DNA of 64,000 nt, from the NCBI RefSeq assembly GCF_030052815.1, contig NC_079505.1:18757982-18821981 (forward strand). The letters are read 5' to 3'. Positions 61,820 to 64,000 of the stretch are shown here, piece after piece; position 1 is the first letter of the stretch, and each line of letters starts with the position of its first letter. Position numbers and translations under genes: made by a program. Under the pieces are notes generated by a model. The model saw only the letters and a program-made list of their open reading frames with translations. It did not search any database and was not told the origin of the DNA. This stretch comes from Hevea brasiliensis. Lineage: Eukaryota; Streptophyta; Magnoliopsida; Malpighiales; Euphorbiaceae.

Positions 61820-62501
61820 TGTAACACCCCAAAAATTTTAATTTTTATGAGCATTTTGGTATTTTAATTTTATTTAAATTTTAGGAATTTTTTTGAGATT
61901 TTTCGGATTTTAAAAATCGGGTTCGATTTTCCGAAAATATAAACTTTGATGAATTTTAAAAATTTATTTAAAGACCACGTGGCAAAACTAAAAATATATT
62001 TGGAGTCTACGTATTTTTCTGAGTTTTCTGGAATTTTTTCGGAATTTTTGGACCTCGTTTTCGGTCCCGAGGCAGAGTAAAAATTCAAAATTTTGTATTC
62101 TGAATCGAACCGGCCGAATCGAACCGGACCGGATCGGACCGGTCGAATCGGACCGGTCTTCTTCCCTTTTTCTTCCTCCCGCGCGCGACGTTCCCTCTCC
62201 CTTTTCTCTCTCTTTTCTCTCTGCTCCCCTTCCTCGCCACGATCGCCTCCCTGCGTCCCCATCTCGGCGCCACCTCCCGGTATCCCGGTGATCGCCGCCC
62301 CAAACGGCCGGAAACGCGCGCGAACGCCCCTCCCCTGCGCGCGCGGCGTTTCGGCTTCTCCGGCCAAAATTCGGCCGATCCGGCCACCAATTGGACCGGG
62401 TCTTGTGTCTAAAATCATCTACTCGGCGAGAGCTTTCCATAGACACCAAGAACGCCGAAATCCATCGAGCGGTTTGTCCAATTTTTGCTCGGGAAGTTTT
62501 T
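61820..62501 (+). repeat. 3' LTR of gypsy element 2, truncated
   Basis: Matches the first ~680 bp of the 5' LTR up to GCTCGGGAAGTTTTT, then turns into unrelated sequence (TTCAATAGACAAAGAATCG). Some variation inside the GC-rich block (62,230-62,345). Confidence 0.9.
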
Positions 62502-62644
62502 TCAATAGACAAAGAATCGACAATCGTAGCAAGTGAGTTCCATTTGCTTTTTCAATCAAATCGAAACAAATGGCCCAATTTGACGAGTGATACTGATAGC
62601 TTCCAAATAGTTTTTCTATTGTTAAACAGTTCAAAATTTTTAAA

Positions 62645-62851
62645 GGCTTGTTTGGCATTATCGATAAAAAAATTATTTTTTAAATATATTAATTAAAAAT
62701 ATTAATAAATAATTTAAAATTAAATTTAATAATTTTTAATTATAATAATATTAAAATAATAAAATAATTTTTTAATTATTTTTTTAATATTATTTTAAAT
62801 AATATTTTTATTAAAAAATAATTTTGACTTTTCAAACACAATATCAAATAG
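62645..62851. mobile_element. Small AT-rich MITE
   Basis: Inverted ends: GCTTGTTTGGCATTATCGAT left; the right end reads CAAACACAATATCAAATAG, whose reverse complement begins CTATTTGATATTGTGTTTG. AT-rich core with palindromic TTTAATTATTTT stretches. No ORF. Confidence 0.5.
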
Positions 62852-63254
62852 ATACTAAATATATTTTACTTTATTTTTCCATTTTATTTGATTTATTAAA
62901 TAATTAAATCACTTATATTTTCAATTTTTTAAAAATTTTTTTTGGAGTTTTTATTCACTGACAATTCCAAAAATAATTCATGTACCATTTAGTTAAAATT
63001 TATTAATTCTCAATTTTCATTATTAATCAAATATTTTAAATAGGAATAATAATATAATTAATAAAAATATGTACTCCTCATTCTAATATAATTCTCACAT
63101 ATATATTATAACTGCGAGATCTTCAAATTTTTAAATTTTATATAAAAATAAAATTAAGAATTTTCTAAAATTTTTGGCTTTCATTTCACAATTTTTAGAG
63201 TTGAAATGGATTTTTGGGCCAACTTCTAACAGTTATGAAAAGTAAAACAACGGG

Positions 63255-63335
<81 letters not shown>

Positions 63336-64000
63336 TGCTTTGACACATATTGTCAACAATGGAGTTAAGAAATTTAGTCAATGAGGTCAAAAAAAATTTT
63401 ATTTTGTACAATTTAAAGGAAAAGAAAATATTGTATATAATAATAAATTATCTACTAAGAGAAAAAATAAAAATAGTATAAATTTTCAATATGTAACAAT
63501 AATAAAGTAGAAAAAAAGAAAGTAATTTCATAAAATAATAAATTCTTGTTATAATATTAAATTTACAAGTGAAGTGTTAAATGATTATTTCATTATCAAT
63601 ACTATCAAATATGTTTTTTTTTTCAATATATGTAATCAAAGAATCATATAATCCATTTGATTTCACGATCGCGTTTTCATAATATTTATTTCAGAAAATA
63701 TACTTTTAATACTTGTAATTGCAACAGATAATATTAATGTCAATTTTATAAGCAAGTAAACTAATAGATATACCTTCATCTTCTTGAGGTTATTGCCTCA
63801 TTTTTGTTTAAAAGGAATAAATGTACATTTATAGAACTCTCTTTTATGACATGTAATTTATGTAAAGGTTTACTATGTTTTTTTTATTTTTATTTTTTTT
63901 ATAAGCAAAGGTTTACTACACTTGCTATCCCATTTTTAAGGTGTAAATGAATTATTTTCTTAATTCTTATTGTTTAAAATGTTTTATGACTTATATGAAT
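62852..64000. other. AT-rich spacer to window end
   Basis: No gene recognised on either strand. Contains a long (TA)n tract (63,258-63,333). Confidence 0.5.
63258..63333. repeat. (TA)n microsatellite
   Basis: About 38 TA units, the longest tract in the window. Confidence 0.95.

Larger units (their letters stand above)
54207..62501 (+). mobile_element. Ty3-gypsy chromovirus, long-LTR form, 3' truncated
   Basis: Complete 5' LTR, PBS, gag, protease, RT, RNase H, integrase, chromodomain-like tail, PPT and the first 682 bp of the 3' LTR, after which the sequence leaves the element (about 62,501). It is inserted in the RTE LINE on its left. It belongs to the same family as element 1 but has gag-pol in the part that element 1 lacks. 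Several stops and frameshifts make it non-functional. The right TSD is lost. Confidence 0.93.

Noticed and set aside
1..64000. Search for a novel multi-gene system (clustered enzymes, defence-like operon, RNA-guided module)
   Set aside because: Only two unrelated host genes are supported; everything else is transposon-derived or non-coding.

Overview
The window is plant nuclear DNA, almost certainly from a eudicot. It is AT-rich, with intron-split genes, long (TA)n tracts, several LTR-retrotransposons with the plant PBS TGGTATCAGAGC, and many hAT-like and fold-back MITEs. The CGGTTCGGTT-rich hAT-like elements and the two host proteins would fit a Malpighiales genome such as rubber tree or cassava. 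That is inference and nothing in the window proves it.

Only two host genes are convincing, and both reconstruct without a broken codon. On the minus strand (12,488-15,887) is a zeta-class glutathione S-transferase / maleylacetoacetate isomerase: ten coding exons, 224 aa, with the first exon contributing only the start codon. On the plus strand (39,547-46,281) is a ferric-chelate reductase of the FRO6/FRO7 type: nine exons, 738 aa, with all four haem histidines, the FAD motif and the NADPH motifs. No tRNA, rRNA or CRISPR was recognised.

Layout. 1-2,139: 3' end of a Sirevirus (Ty1-copia) with an array of polypurine tracts and a complete 3' LTR. 2,336-10,022 and 16,634-20,163: two copies of a ~3.5-kb non-coding block in direct orientation that bracket the GST gene. 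The first copy later received a hAT-like MITE and a 3.6-kb copia element. The second copy keeps both empty sites, so the order of events can be read directly. A third, internally deleted piece lies at about 20,960-21,260. 23,020-31,704: a Ty3-gypsy chromovirus with both LTRs and a 5-bp TSD, but with gag-protease-RT replaced by a purine-rich non-coding stretch. 31,705-38,300: a very AT-rich desert with microsatellites and a possible CACTA remnant. 38,300-46,500: the FRO gene and its upstream region. 46,500-54,206: MITEs, a 170-bp tandem duplication, LINE fragments and an RTE-type LINE endonuclease pseudogene. 54,207-62,501: a second chromovirus of the same family with a much longer LTR, inserted into the RTE LINE and cut off inside its 3' LTR. 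62,502-64,000: AT-rich DNA with a small MITE and a (TA)n tract.

The two host genes have unrelated roles (tyrosine catabolism / detoxification, and iron reduction) and show no sign of working together. I found no new defence, RNA-guided or biosynthetic system. What is unusual here is the nested, datable history of transposons, above all the chimeric gypsy element and the paired repeat block around the GST gene.
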